The notes below the pieces were generated by a model. The model ran no database searches. It was not told the origin of the DNA and saw only the letters and a list, made by a program, of their open reading frames with translations. DNA of 64,000 bases from Bufo bufo (Eukaryota; Chordata; Amphibia; Anura; Bufonidae). This document shows positions 31,434-43,854 of this stretch, piece after piece. Every line of letters starts with the position of its first letter. The stretch's first letter is position 1. The position numbers and the translations under genes were made by a program. The DNA lies in assembly GCF_905171765.1 (NCBI RefSeq), contig NC_053392.1, positions 103,962,220 through 104,026,219 on the forward strand, read 5' to 3'.

Positions 31434-31992
31434 TGTCACGATGCGCTCTGTGCGGAAGCGGTTACGGCCGGGCCGCCCTCGCGTAATCAGCGCGCCTGGC
31501 GTCGCCTGCTCCCATGGTAACCACAATAGGGCTGAGCGCCGAGCGGCTCACTCGGCGCTCGACCGCATTAGAACTTAGGAGTCATGTGACACATGACTCC
31601 ACCAGCACCCTATTTAAGCAGGCAATCTGCTGGCCACAGATTGCCTGTTATTGAGGTCCTTCCTGCGAGATACTCACCTGGTTTGTTGTTCCTGCTTGGC
31701 TTCCGATTTCCGTCTGTCTCATCCTTTGGTCTTGGCGTTCCTTCCTGGTTTTGACTTCAGCTTGTCCTGACGATTCTCTGCTTGCTCCTCCGGTACCTTT
31801 CTGCTCTCTTGGTTATTGACGCAGCTTGTTTGACTTTCCTGTTACTTCTGTTGTTTGTCTTCCCTGCACTATCCTATCTAAGGGTTTGTCGACCAGTTGT
31901 CCCTTGTCGGTAGGACTTGCGAGGCAAGTAGGCAGGGACAGGGGTGCGGGTGGAGTTTAGTGGTCATTACCCCACCCCCTGTGTGTGTGACA
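31434..31992 (+). mobile_element. Solo LTR with 5-bp target duplication
   Basis: It starts TGTCACGATGCG and ends GTGTGTGTGACA, with GAACC at 31429-31433 and 31993-31997. It is 559 bp, GC-rich at the 5' end, and has no internal region, so it is the product of recombination between two LTRs. Length and TGTCAC/GTGACA ends resemble the chromovirus LTRs at 53169 and 55278, so the same group is likely. It may supply a transcription terminator just downstream of the candidate exon. Confidence 0.88.
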
Positions 31993-32098
31993 GAACCAAC
32001 CAAGGTCTGAGTGAAAACACCTAAAACTCACCGAGTGGTTTTGATAAAAATTCTCAAAAGAACATCCTAAATATTATAGACTAAAATAAGGAATCGCC

Positions 32099-32357
32099 TT
32101 AGGGTAGATTCACATCACCTTTTCATTTTACGTCCTTCTGATCCGTCAAAATAAGGGACCTCAGACGGCGATCTTTTGACCAGAAACAATTATTCTATAT
32201 GGGGGACAAGGCATCACAATAGCTATCCCTAGTCATACTGTAAAGGAGATCGCTTCATGTAAATGCAGCGGTCTCCTTCATTGAACGAGCTGCCGACTGT
32301 GAAGTGTTCCTTCCCAAAAATCGTGTGTTACATCAGGATGTGTAAACCCGCCTTTAG
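32099..32357. repeat. Probable MITE
   Basis: The left end 'ttagggtagattcacatc' and right end 'gatgtgtaaacccgccttta' are imperfectly inverted. The rest of 31998-32466 shows nothing else I can name. Confidence 0.4.
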
Positions 32358-33163
32358 TACAGAGAACCAAGTGGAACTTGATTCCTGCAAACTAGTTAAA
32401 CCTGGAAAGTAAATGGAAGTCCACACCAGAAGATCAGTGCCTACTGGAAGAACACTGGTATACAAGTGTAATACCCCAGAGTGGCATTACCACCTCTTTT
32501 GTACCCACACTATCTTTGGTTGGTGCATCATGTGTCATTTCTGATATTTATTTCCTATTCCTGCAATGTGTGTATGTATTTCCTTGCAAATTTTATGTTA
32601 ACATGTAATGCACCTGGTTCACCAGCAGGTGGCAGCAACATTGGCAACATAGTTCTCTTCCAGCCCTCTCTAGAGAGGGAGGAGTTAGTTAGATAGAGGT
32701 TAGTCTAGTCTACCCTTTCTAAGGGAAGGTTGTGTGTCGGCCAGCAGAGCACTGCCTGCTCTGCTAGGCCCACAGGTCCTGTCTGTGAAGTTCTACATGG
32801 TTTCTTGTCCCCTCCTGGGCTTTCATTGCCTTAAATTCCAAGCTAAGATTGCTTGATGCCAGGAAGAAGTTCCTAGGATTAAAGTAAGAGACAGACTATA
32901 GACAGCTAAGTAAAGTTCCAGCAGAAGAAGAAAAGTTCCTGTTTACTCCAGCTAGCAGAGCTGAGAGAGCTAACGCATAGCAGAGCTTAGATTGTTGCAG
33001 AAGTGTTTGCCTGCCAAAGTTAAGCCAATACCTGCTGATGACCAAGAAAAAGTTTGGAAATTGTTTGGATTACCAGTTATGCCAAGTAAAGCTGTGTTCA
33101 ACGTTAATAAAAAGTCAGTTTATTCTACTTATTCATCACCCAAGTTCAACAACCCCTTTTTTT

Positions 33164-33768
33164 GTAAATTCTTTATTTATGAGATTTTTCAATAAAGAAA
33201 TAATAGATAACAAACAAGTACAGGTCTTCAAGTACAATTAAGGCAAATAGTATATCTATAGAATCTCAAGTGGACAATCCCCACATAAGTCGGCACAAAA
33301 ATCCTTCCAGTATTGCAGGCAATTCTTAATAAGGTAACCAACCGGTGTTTGCAGAAATCACATAATATTTTTCCAAGGAGCATTATAAACATGTGAAGCA
33401 AGGACATTGCAATTAGTGAGGAATGGTTAAACTGTCAGCCTTAGATCTCAAGGTTTAGTTGTACTGTCAACCAACAAAAGAAGGAGAGAAAACACAACAG
33501 ACGGTAGGGTCTGAACCAGATCTTCGAGACTTGGATGTATAAGCATATTAAGGTATTATATCAATCTTCACAGGTAAGCAACCTAAGGCATAGGAGGATG
33601 AGATTTGACTGGATACATTTATCCCGTGTGTGGGCACTACATGAGAAGGGAACAGGGGAGAATGATCGTTCCACTAGTGGTTCACCTAAGGGAGGGGAGG
33701 GGGTGTCAGGCCTGCCAACTGTATAGCCGAAAGTGAATGATCAAACCCTTAAAAAGGTGAATAAGAAC
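33164..33768 (-). other. 3' UTR of the L1
   Basis: Sequence between the ORF2 stop and the A tail. It carries no frame related to the LINE proteins. The plus-strand frame at 33535-33726 is incidental. Confidence 0.6.
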
Positions 33769-34424
33769 CTAAGTCTTCCCATATTCTCTATAGAAGTTCA
33801 ACCACGGCTGCCAAATTTTTAAAAAACCTTTCCTGTTGCCCCTTTCCCAACCCACCATTTCTTCCATAAGGCAAATTTGATGGGTTTTATCCAGCCACTC
33901 TTTAATGGTGGGAGGTTCTGAGTTTTTCCACTTGGTAGGAACAATGTACTTAGCAGCTGAGATCATATGCGTGACCAAATTTCTAACGGAGAGTCTGAAA
34001 TCGCTCTGTGGTAGCCATAATAGGACTAGTGTTGGAGTCAATGAGATGTGAGAGCTACAGACTTTATTAATGATATGTTCTACCTCTGTCCAGAATTTTG
34101 AGATATTTTTACAAGACCACCATATGTGGGAGATGGAACCCTGTTCTTCCTGACATCTACAGCACTTATCCGAAGGGGAGAGATGGGCTCTGTATAGGAA
34201 GTCTGGAGTTTTATACCATCTAGATAGTATTTTAAAAGAATTTTCCTGGATGCGTATACACCTCGAGAATCCATGAGAGTGTTTTAGAATGACTCTAACT
34301 TCTTCCCTTGAAAAGGAAGTCTGTAGCTCTCCCTCCCATGCCCTCAAGTAAGTTGGCTTCTTAGATGAGGAATTCAGTATCAGTTGGGAATATAGTTTTG
34401 AGAGGATTTTAGGAGGGGAGTTTG
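33769..34424 (-). pseudogene. L1 ORF2 C-terminal part
   Basis: Continues the reverse transcriptase frame beyond the hAT insertion. The visible cysteine region has C..CQEEQGSISHIWWSC, the CX2CX7HX4C type found at LINE ORF2 ends. It runs to a stop at 33769. The junction with the upstream part is marked by the duplicated GTAACAGG at 34425-34432 and 36363-36370. Confidence 0.88.
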
Positions 34425-34432
34425 GTAACAGG

Positions 34433-36362
34433 TAGGGTTGTTGCGGGTATCGAAAAATCGATACCCAATCGATACTTTTTTACAAGTATCGATTCGGTAC
34501 TGTGATTTGCACTTTTTCGATACTGGGCTGCGCAGCCCATTATCTCCTATGGCACAACATGGCGCTCCGCCAGAAAGACAGTGGAGAAGGCGGGAGAGAG
34601 AAGGCGGGAGAGAGAGAGGGAGGGAGAAGGAGGGAGGGATTCCCTCCCTCCTATGACGCTGCCGCCGCTGAGCCCAATGGAGTAAGCGGGCTCTGAAGAT
34701 GCCTGCATCACTGCCACCAATGACTGTGCGTTTAATTAAAGGAGGAGGAGGGACGGGGGAGGTAATAAACTGCTGTGCCGTCTGACTCTGAGACTAGTGA
34801 GCGCTGAGTTCAGCGAATGACACCGGCGGCAGCGGAGCAGCCTCCTCCTCCGTCCTGAGTCACTCACACTTGTCTTGTGTGCTGCGCCGTCTAACTGAGA
34901 CGAGTGAGCGCTGAGCTCAGCGAACGGCACCAGCGGCAGCAGAGCAGCCTCCTCCTCCGTCCTGACTCCTAACTGAGTTACTCACGTTTGTCTCGTGTGC
35001 TGCGCCGTCTGACTGAGACGAGTGAGCGTCAGCCCGAGCCCCAGAGTCAGTGAGACTGAAAAGCAGCCAGCCCAGCATAGCAGGTACCTAGCCTAGCCCA
35101 CAGCCAGACCCAGTGCAAGAGTGATGATTAGCCTGCCTCAAAATAAAGGCAGGCAAAAACCATATCTATAAGGAAGACAGCCAGCAAGATTTGGGGTTAA
35201 TGTGACTCATTAACCCCAATCTTGCCACTACCCATGTTTTAAACATGATGGGGGGTCACTTATTTTTAATGTCAGGCTGGGCGCATGCTTTTGGAGTCTT
35301 TGGAATGGACCCCATGTGCCTCACATTAAGAGTAAGTGACCCCCAAAGTACCATCTAAGGCTACTTTCACACTTGCGTTTGAACGGATCCGATCATATTA
35401 ATGCAGACGGAGGCTCCGTTCAGTACGGATCCGTCTGCATTAATAACTTAGAAAAATTTCTAAGTGCGACTGCGAAAGTAGCCTGAGCGGATCCGTTCAG
35501 ACTTTCAATGTAAAGTCAATGAGGGACGGATCCGCTTGAAGATTGAGCCATTGCCGGCACCCTGCCCCTGACAGGGAGCTGCGATCAGCGGCAGTTAACT
35601 GCCGCTGATCTGCTAGTACCCGCCTCCTGTATAAAGGGGTAAAATCATTGGTGGTGCAGTGTGCCCCCCCCCCCCCTCAATCCCCCCATCCCATTAAAAT
35701 CATTGGTGGCACAGTGCGCCGGCCCCTCTCAACCCTCCAGTATTAAAATCATTGGTGGCAGTGGCCACAGGGACCTCTCCACTCCCCCTCATTGGTGGTG
35801 CAGTGGCAGCTTCTGATCGGAGCCCCAGCTGTGTAAGCCTGGGGCTCCGATCGGTTACCATGGCAGCCAGGACTGGTTGCCATGGTAACATCCCTGATGC
35901 TGTGTGCACAAAGCACAGAGCAGCAGGGACAGTGTGGAGTCCTATTCACCCTGATAGAGATCTATCAGGGTGAATAGGAAAAGGGATGAAAGATCCCAGG
36001 TTCTAGCCCCTAAGGGGGGAAATAGTTATTAAATAAAAAGTGAAAAAAAAAAAAACACTAAAATATGAAGTATAAATCACCCCCCTTTTCCCAATTTCAC
36101 ATATAAAATATATAAATAAACATATTACATCGCCACGTCAGAAAAGTCCAAACTATTAAAATATAAAAAAAAAATCTAGGTGGTGAATGCCGGAACAGAA
36201 AAAATAAAATAAAAACTGCGCGATTCGCCATTTTTAAAAATGAGGAATGCACGTGGCTTTTTTTGTTTATTTTTTTCGCGTGGTATCGAATGGTATCGAG
36301 TATCGCAATACTTTTTCATGGTATCGAAACCGAATCAAAAATTTGGTATCGCAACAACTCTA
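34433..36362. mobile_element. Non-autonomous hAT-like element inside L1 ORF2
   Basis: 1930 bp, starting TAGGGTTGTTGCGG and ending GCAACAACTCTA. The 8-bp duplication GTAACAGG lies at 34425-34432 and 36363-36370. Both ends are rich in 'tatcgatac/ggtatcg' words that pair. The interior has direct repeats of 'aaaatcattggtggcacagt' type (about 35640-35800) and a Harbinger-like MITE. No transposase is seen. Confidence 0.88.
35359..35483. repeat. Short Harbinger-like MITE within the hAT element
   Basis: It starts GGCTACTTTCACACTTGCG and ends GCGAAAGTAGCC, flanked by TAA (35356-35358) and TGA. These are the ends of the two copies at 62601 and 63154. Sequence just past it (gagcggatccgttcag...) resembles the inside of those copies, so this one is rearranged or deleted. 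Confidence 0.65.
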
Positions 36363-39300
36363 GTAACAGGGTGTAATTTTTAAGCCAAATGGGGTCAACA
36401 TGAGCATCTGCGTATGAATTCTTATATTCGACATCTAACTTTACTAGCACAGATCTTAAATGTCCAGGTATGTGGCTTTGGACCTTTTTAAGGAATTCCG
36501 AGAGATCTGTGGATTTAATCAGATCAGATATCCTAAGTTCGGTTAGGTAAAACCATGCTCTATGGGAGTCACTTTTGTCTGTATTGAGGAAGAAGGGGAG
36601 GACAGACAGAGGGGCTATAGGTGATAATTTGGAATCAGACATCAACAGGGCCTCGGTTTTTCCACAGTACTGGAACAGACAACGTGTTAGGGCACTAAGG
36701 GGGGGTTTACCCTTTTTAGTGCGTGTGTTAACCCAGAGACGGTGACAAGCGTTGTCGCCAAGCAGAGCTTTTTCCAGCTCAACATGTAGGGCCTTATTGT
36801 GGGGTCTAGCTAAATCAATCCACCGTTCCAACTGTATAGCATGGAGATAAGACTGTAAATCAGGGAGAGATAATCCCCCATTATTGGTTTTCTTAATAAG
36901 CAGGGAGTATGCTAAACATGATTTTCTGTTGGACCATAGGAAATGACTAAATAAAGTGCGGAAGTCTGAGAGATATCTGCACGACAGAGAGATTGGTATA
37001 CACCTTAAAATATATAAAATCTGTGGCAGGACATAGGTTGATAGAAGGTTTTTCTTTCCCAACCACGAAAGAAAGGGGAGTTTAATCGAAGCTAGGAAGG
37101 TTTTAATTTTACTGAATAAGGGGACGTAATTAAGCCTGAATAGATGTAGGGGATTAGCTGGGATCATAATTCCCAAGTGTTTAATTGCCTCCTTTGGCCA
37201 TTGAAAGGAAGTGCATGATTTGATCTCTGACATGTGTCTATCCGGGGCTGTTACATTCAGTATTTCGGATTTGTCGTAATTGACCTTGAAGTTAGAGATT
37301 TCTCCAAAGTCAGAGAAGATTTTGATCACTTCTGTAATAGCGTCTTTAGGGTTTGTTATGAAGAGAAGCAGGTCATCCGCAAAGGCTGCCATTGAATGAA
37401 TTCTCCCATTCACTTTAAGGCCTTTAATAGCCTCAGAGGTTCTCAATTTGCAAAGTAGCATCTCTAGGGATAGAATGAATAATGCTGGAGAGAGAGGGCA
37501 GCCCTGTCTTGTCCCGTTAGTGATGTAGAAAGGTGGAGAAAGGGTGCCATTAATAAGTACCTTAGCAGAGGGACGAGTATAAAGTGAGAATATGGCCGAG
37601 ATAAACAAGGGCGGGAAGCCAAAGTGATGTAGTGCACTGTCTATAAAAGCCCAATTGACCCTATCGAATGCTTTTTCAGCATCAGTTCCTAAAAGTGTTA
37701 GGGCGATCTTATTTTTTTTGTGTAATATATGGCGTGTAAGACCCTCCTAACGTTGTGTTTACCTTCACGACTCTTTACAAAGCCTACTTGTTCTTCACCA
37801 ATAAGCTTAGGGGGAAACTTTGCTATTCTGTGACTGAGGAGCTTGGCCCATAGTTTAACATCGACGTTGAGCAGGGAGATTGGTCTATAACTGCTGCATT
37901 TAATGGGGTCTTTCCCATCTTTAGGGATAACTGTTATGTGGGCGATTAGTGATTGTGGTGGAAGGGGTTGACCATTTAAAAGGGAATTACATAAGTCTAC
38001 CAATTGTGGTACAAGAATGTTTTTAAATTTTTTATAGTACACTATGGGTAGCCCATCAGGACCTGGACATTTTCCCGAAGGGATACTCGCTAATACTTCC
38101 ACCACTTCCTCTTCTGTGACTGGGGAAAGTAGCATGTCTTTTTCATCCTTTTTTAAGGTCGGGACCTTAACTGTTTCCAGAAAATTGTTTATTTTGGCAA
38201 TTGTATGGCTTGGGTCTTCAGATTTTAAGTTATAGAGAGAAGAGTAAAATCTAGCAAATTCTTCAGCTATTGCCGGGGTATTAGTGAACTGGTGGCCCTT
38301 GTCTGATTTGATGCTGGAGATAAAAGCCTTCTCTCTTTGCCCTTTAATCATCTGTGACAGGAGTTTAGAACCCCTATCTCCATGAATATAGAACTTGTAT
38401 TTAGTTGATCTAAGAGCTTTGGCCGATTTGATGTTTAATAGATCTTTCAATTGGCTTCTTAGTTTAAGAATATCATTGTAGTAGGTTTCCGAGTGATTGC
38501 TCTTATTAATAACTTCGAGGGCAGAGATTTGGGCTAAAATGAAATCTATGTGAGCTGATCTTTGCTTGCGCACCCAGGTCCCCAGAGATATAAGCTCCCC
38601 TCTAATAAACGCCTTATGGGCTTCCCATATCATGGCCTTATCTATCGAGGGGGTGTTGTTTAGTTCAAAAAAGGTTTTAAGTTTTCCCTCTAGCTTATCT
38701 CTATCTCTTTCATTTTCTAAAAGGGTTTCATTGAGTCTCCACGACCACTCCCTAGGGGGGAGGCCTTTCAGCTGGATCACCAAAGAGATAGGGGCATGGT
38801 CAGAGACTGTAATCTGTCCAATAGTAGAGGATTTAAGCCTCTCTAATACATGGTTGGAGACAAACAAGTAGTCTAGACGCTTATAGGACCTATGGACCGC
38901 TGAGAAAAATGTATAGTCCCTGTCTCCAGGGTGAGACATCCTCCAGGCATCCGTTATCTGGTGAGCAGAAAGTGCCTTACGAAGTTTGCGAAGTTGTGCA
39001 GTGGAATATTTGGGGACAACGGACGTGGAGTCCATAGGGTGGTCCAGCACTAAGTTTAGATCACCCCCTAGAATCAAGATTCCTTCTCTGAATTCTTGTA
39101 GGGAACTTAACATCTTAATTAGCCAAGGTATTTGTTTGGAATTAGGGGCATATACATTAACTAAGGTCAGTTTATTACCAAAGAGCGTACCTTTGAGGAA
39201 CAAGTATCTGCTCTTAGGGTCTATGTACTGTGCTTGGAATTGAAAAGGGATATTGGCACCTATTCCAATAGAGACTCCGCTAGAGGCCGAGGAGTGAGTG

Positions 39301-39545
39301 CTATGGAACCATTTAGTATAGTAGGAAGAGAGAACCGGAATGTGGCTATGCCTAAAGTGCGTCTCTTGCAGAAACAGCAGGTCTGCCCTCTCTCTCCTAA
39401 GCATTTGGAAGACCTGACTTCTCTTTTGGGGAACATTAAGCCCATTCACGTTAAGAGATATTACCTTTAACGGATCCATGAGGTATGGGTGGTTGCAAAG
39501 CAGTGGAGGAGAATACATCCCAGTGAGGTAAATGTTTCCGGACAC
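36363..39545 (-). pseudogene. L1 ORF2: endonuclease and reverse transcriptase
   Basis: The frame from 39545 (an internal ATG at 39479 is the likelier start) encodes an apurinic-type endonuclease: ISLNVNGLN, QETH, VNVYAPN, GGDLN, RLDYLFVS and SDHAPI. Reverse transcriptase follows, with IPSGKCPGPDG and SYRPISLLNVDVK. At about 37710 a run of eight A residues shifts the frame, and the other frame then continues without loss through AEKAFDRV, GTRQGCPLSP and FADDLL to the hAT junction at 36363. Nicking plus reverse transcription at the target is its role. The homopolymer shift could be real or a sequencing error. Confidence 0.92.
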
Positions 39546-40429
39546 CAGACCCGTCTTGAGAAACTATATACAGGGTAAGTAAATACAAGATTGAGCATAC
39601 TAATTACTCTGTTGAATCCTAACAGAATAAATACCTCCTGCAAGGGGGGAAGTACAGAGAGGTGAGAGGAGGGTAGCACTCTGGGGGAGAAGATGGGAAT
39701 ATTCAGTAACATAAAGGAGAAGAGCGGGTATAGGGGTTAGAGCGAGGGAGGAGAACTGTGACGTACACAAAGCCTGTGTGAGCTCCTCAGCACTAGCTTG
39801 TTGAGACAATCCGGGAGGAGAGGGGGGGGGAAGCAGTCAGCACATGCTTATCATCCAAAAGTTGCTCCCCCCTCTACTCCCAGCATCAAGGCTGCGGGCT
39901 CCCACACAGTTGAAAGCTGATAAGACAATTAGATTAATGGGAATTCCAACTAGTAAAGTGTAATGGGGAGATTAACCCAGGGACATATCTATCAAGGTAA
40001 TAGAGACCTAGTACAAATTAACTTATACATTCCCCTAACTAAGGGAGAAAGTAAGAGGACTCAGTACTCCACCACTGCCCCTCCATCCAGAGCAAACCAG
40101 ATCTAGAGATTAAAGGATTTATAAGACCACCCAAAGTCGAGATCTGCCTGGCTCTGGATGAACACACAGCAAGAGAAATCATAAAGCAGTCCCATATCAC
40201 ATCTCAGCTTAAGTGGAAAAAGATAAAGGGGAGATGTGAAAGGGTTAAGGAGGCAATGGCGGTAGAGAGGACTACTGAACTACCAGAGTACGGCAGCAAG
40301 TGTAAGACATACAAAATAAACTTAAATGGAATGGATCATAACAAATGCCAGGACTAAGACCGTGTTACCGGCCTTGTACCTCAAAGAGAGGATGAGGTCA
40401 AAGTGAAAAGATAAAATAATAAACTGTCC
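39546..40429 (-). other. ORF1-ORF2 spacer of the L1
   Basis: About 880 bp between the two L1 genes on the minus strand. This is longer than the spacer usual in mammalian L1. Plus- and minus-strand frames here do not resemble LINE domains. Confidence 0.5.
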
Positions 40430-41499
40430 TCAAGTGTCTGGGAGTTCAGCATGACGCTTCTTGGCCTGAGGAGATTTGAACTTCTTGGCGACTCGCCATT
40501 CCTCAGTTGCAGGCAATGGTGGCATCTTCAGTTCACCCGCCATGGGTAACCACGAGGGAATGTCCAGAGGATCTATTTGCAGAGCGTCCCACATTTTGGA
40601 GAGATCATCTGGATGTCGGATAATAACTTGTTTCCTGTTTATAGTGGCACATAGGCCAAACGGAAAGAGCCAGCGTATGGGGTGCCTTCTTTCCCTAAGG
40701 AGATCTGTTAGCGGCTTCAATTGCCTCCGCTTGGCTAGGGTACTTGCTGCCAGGTCCTGAAAGAGCTGAATTTTACAGCCTTCAAGCAATGTGTCCCCTT
40801 TATTCCTGGCGGCAGACAAGATGGCTGCCGTATCAACGAAGCTAAGTAAGCCGCATATAATGTCACGTGGCGGGGCATCTGGCGGCGGTTTGGGCCTGAG
40901 AGCCCTATGGGCTCTTTCAATGATTATTTTCTCTGCCCTTTCTTGGCCAAGTAGGGTGGAAAAATTTGACTGACCGTATCCAGAATGTCGTCTCTCTGTA
41001 CACTTTCCGGGACGTCTCTGATGCGAACGTTCTTTCTTCGGCTCCTGTTCTCCTGGTCTTCCAGGTGCAGGAAAGCTGAGTTCATCTGTTCGCGGACCTC
41101 CATTACTTTAGCTTGCAGCGCCCGGCTGTGCTTAGTCAGCGCAACCTGGGAGTCCTCTAAGGCTGCCACTCTGAATCCTGTTTGTTTGAACTCCATTTTG
41201 ATTGCTGAGAGTTCCTTCAGGACGGGTTCAAAAGCGAGAGCTAGGGACTCCTTGAGGAAGGCTCTAGTGATGGGTATCGAGCCTAGTTCGCTGTGTGTCT
41301 CAGACATAGCGAGGGAGCCCTCATTGTCAGATTCCTCTGTGTAGTTCATTGCGGTGGCAGCCTCCTGCGCCATCTTAGATCTTGCAGCCGGCGAGGACAT
41401 CTTCTTTTTCAGGTACTTGTCCAGGTCTCATTGACCTTTAGTAGCATATTTAGGAGTCATCTGGGTCTCCTTAGGCTTATCTTTAGTAGGTTTCCCCAT
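40430..41499 (-). pseudogene. L1 ORF1 (RNA-binding protein)
   Basis: The start at 41499 (MGKPTKDKPKE...) gives a basic N-terminus, then an in-frame TGA near 41430. The frame reopens to 40924 with a coiled-coil heptad stretch and RRKNVRIRDVPE, the RNA-recognition part. A one-base shift near 40940 moves to the frame with ERAHRAL and the C-terminal domain, ending at 40430. The order coiled coil, RRM, C-terminal domain matches L1 ORF1p, which binds the element RNA as a trimer. Confidence 0.85.
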
Positions 41500-41598
41500 G
41501 ATAAATCGAGGTGGGGACCCGTAAAATAGCTATATGAGAGTGCTGCTGTGAGGAGCTCTCGGGTCAAGCGGCCATTTCCTGACGCGGCTAGCTCCGCC
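41500..41598 (-). promoter_or_regulatory. Short 5' UTR of the L1
   Basis: About 100 bp between the 5' end (next to the target duplication) and the ORF1 start. It is GC-rich at the very start. Any internal promoter must lie here or in ORF1. Confidence 0.5.
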
Positions 41599-41900
41599 CA
41601 ACAACCCCTTTTTGCACATGCTTCGGACTATACCTTATCTGAGATCCAAGGATATCCAGGTAGGAGCATGTGACACATGCATACAACATCTATAGAGACA
41701 TTGTAGGCCACTCTACACCACTCTGGCAACCCTACATCTGGATACCCACATTTATACCATCTACAAAGGGGAATCCATGTCCTCGTTGCTTAACTGCAAC
41801 TGGCGTCACGATTACTTGCTCTATAAGAGGGACATATTTCGTAGAAACCTCCTAAGGGGCAAGGCATATCACAGACGCTGGCAATAGCCCGCTGCACAAG

Positions 41901-43176
41901 CCGGAAGCAAAAAGGAAGCTGAAATTTACATTGAGATTGGCAGCTTTAAACCTAATTTAAAAAATCATCTAAGGTTAATTGCATCACTGTGCTGCTGTTT
42001 ACTACTTCCACATTCTATTGCCATAAAATGCCATTTTGCATCTGAAACATTAGGGGTGGATGTCTGTAAAAGATGCCTGGTGATGTTACCTTATGCATAA
42101 AACTCTATGACAAGATTATATGCAGTATGCTTCCATCTAATTGTAGACCCAGCCTATTAACTTTGTAAATGGTCGGTCATTCATTTAAAGGCTATTTATC
42201 CCTTTTGGGTAAATATTTTATTATTATTGCATTGTACTCATTTTGATCTAAAATCGTTTTTTCAATTGGTCTTTATTAAAAATATTGAGTCCTCTTTTCC
42301 ATACAGGCTCTGGATTTTCTTTCTTTTCCATCAGTTGGGGAGCTGACGGGGTCCTTATCTCTGCTCTCTGACATAAAAATCACTCATTATAGCTCAGTTC
42401 TTATTCTAAGAATGTGGCTTAAATAAGTGTTTATGACTTCTTCGTAGTTTAGCAATATTGGACCACATTTATTAAGAGCGTTTTAGACGCCCATCTTAAT
42501 AAAGCCCCTGCACTGGCGGTGGTTCCGCAGGCCTCTCCATAACTTCGGTGCATCCAGCGCCAGTTCTAAATGTAAGACAGGCGTATAAAATGGTAAATGC
42601 CCACAATTTTAGACCTGGTGTCAGTGGGGAAAAGATAACAGTGCAACTAACCGCAACCAACTAACAGGCGGTGACCGGGACGGGAAACAAAATTGAGATG
42701 TGAACCCAGTCTAAGCAGTACAATGTATTATAGAAGTGATCAAAAGGTTCCCTGTTGAAGTCCCATTGTGGGATTAGTAAATGGTTAAAAAGGTTGAAAA
42801 GGTCTTATTAAATAAAACATTTTCAAAGTAAAAAACAAACCGTTGATACGAAAAAAGCTTTTCAGTGAAAAAAGTTGCAAAAAAAAATCCCCTCCACATA
42901 TTTGTTATCAACGCATCCGTTACAACCCACACTACACATATATCTTGTAATGTATTCCATTTGGCGAACACTGTGAAAAAAGCCAAAATTTTAGTTTTTT
43001 GCTTATTTGCCACCAAAAAATAAATTAAAATAAAGTGATTTAAAAGTGCTATGCACCCCAAAATTATACAGTAAAAAAGTATAATTCATCCTGTAAAAAT
43101 CGCTGTAAACAGACTGATCCAGAGAACAAAGTTATGTTATTTATGCCAAAAAATGAAGGCTGCAAAATTTTCAATG
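41901..43176. other. No gene recognised; two dispersed repeats
   Basis: 42186-42400 matches the repeat at 25213-25375. 42462-42660 is a partial copy of the MITE at 15991-16304. Nothing else is identifiable. Confidence 0.35.
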
Positions 43177-43179
43177 TAA

Positions 43180-43504
43180 GGGCTCATGCACACAAATTTA
43201 TTTTTTTCCATGTTCGTTCAGTTTTTTTTTTGTGGCCTCTATGCGGAACCATTCACTTCAACAGGTCCGCAAAAAAACCTGAAATGACTCTGTGTGCATT
43301 CCATTTCCGTTTGTCTGCATGGCCATTCTGCAAAAAAGATAGAACATGTCCTATTCTTGTCTGTTTTGCAGAAAAGCACAGGCATTGTTACAATGGATCT
43401 GCAAAAAAAAAGGATGCAATGCGGTGTCACATGGACATCATCCATATTTTTGCAGATCCATGTTTTGCAATCCGCAAAATACATATGGTCGTGTGCATGA
43501 GCCC
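43180..43504. mobile_element. PIF/Harbinger-like MITE with TAA duplication
   Basis: 325 bp starting GGGCTCATGCACAC and ending GTGTGCATGAGCCC, a perfect 14-bp inverted pair. TAA lies at 43177-43179 and 43505-43507. A 3-bp TAA/TTA duplication fits PIF/Harbinger. The interior 'agaacatgtcctattcttgt' is shared with 525-745. Confidence 0.85.
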
Positions 43505-43854
43505 TAAAAGCTGTGGCAGTATTGCTGTTTTTTCCCTACCCCCCAGAAAGAGTTAATAACAGTTAATCAATAAGTTATGTGTATGTGAAAAATAAATGAA
43601 ATAAATAAATGAAAGAAAGAAATTGCTTGGTCACTAAGCGTTAATCACAAAACTCAATTTCCTCTTCTTTTCATTTCTGCCACAAAATGACCTGCTAACA
43701 TTATTTCAGAGATTTTCTCATTAGCGCAGGAGAAAGTGTTGATGAGGGCAAGGAAGCTGATATCACTCTGTTATGCTTATTGAAATAGAAGAGAAGACTG
43801 GTTGCTTTAAAAGTGTGGGGTGGTGGTGTTTGAAATCATTGTTTTCTTCTGTTA

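Larger units (their letters stand above)
33162..41598 (-). mobile_element. Near full-length L1-clade LINE
   Basis: A minus-strand LINE with short 5' UTR, ORF1, ORF2 and A-rich tail. The 15-bp direct repeat CAACAACCCCTTTTT flanks it at 33147-33161 and 41599-41613. The tail merges with the duplication's T run. A polyadenylation hexamer AATAAA (minus, 33172-33177) lies 9 nt before the A tail. ORF1 has one stop and one shift, and ORF2 has one shift and a hAT insertion, so it was probably near-intact when it landed. Confidence 0.92.
32467..41896 (+). repeat. LTR of an unidentified retrotransposon, split by L1
   Basis: Apart from the L1, 32467-33146 and 41614-41896 form a block of about 960 bp beginning TGTAATACCCC and ending CGCTGCA. 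CAAG occurs at 32463-32466 and 41897-41900, a possible 4-bp duplication. It has AATAAAAAG near 33107, as in an LTR polyadenylation region. No internal coding region is seen, so it would be a solo LTR. The four-base match is weak evidence. Confidence 0.45.

Noticed and set aside
32992..33195. Exon-like frame after a 'ttgcag'
   Set aside because: It lies in the LTR-like block with AATAAAAAG and is cut by the L1 target duplication; no matching splice donor or protein similarity.
38044..39470. Plus-strand frames of 60-101 codons over L1 ORF2
   Set aside because: Antisense shadows of the endonuclease/reverse transcriptase gene.
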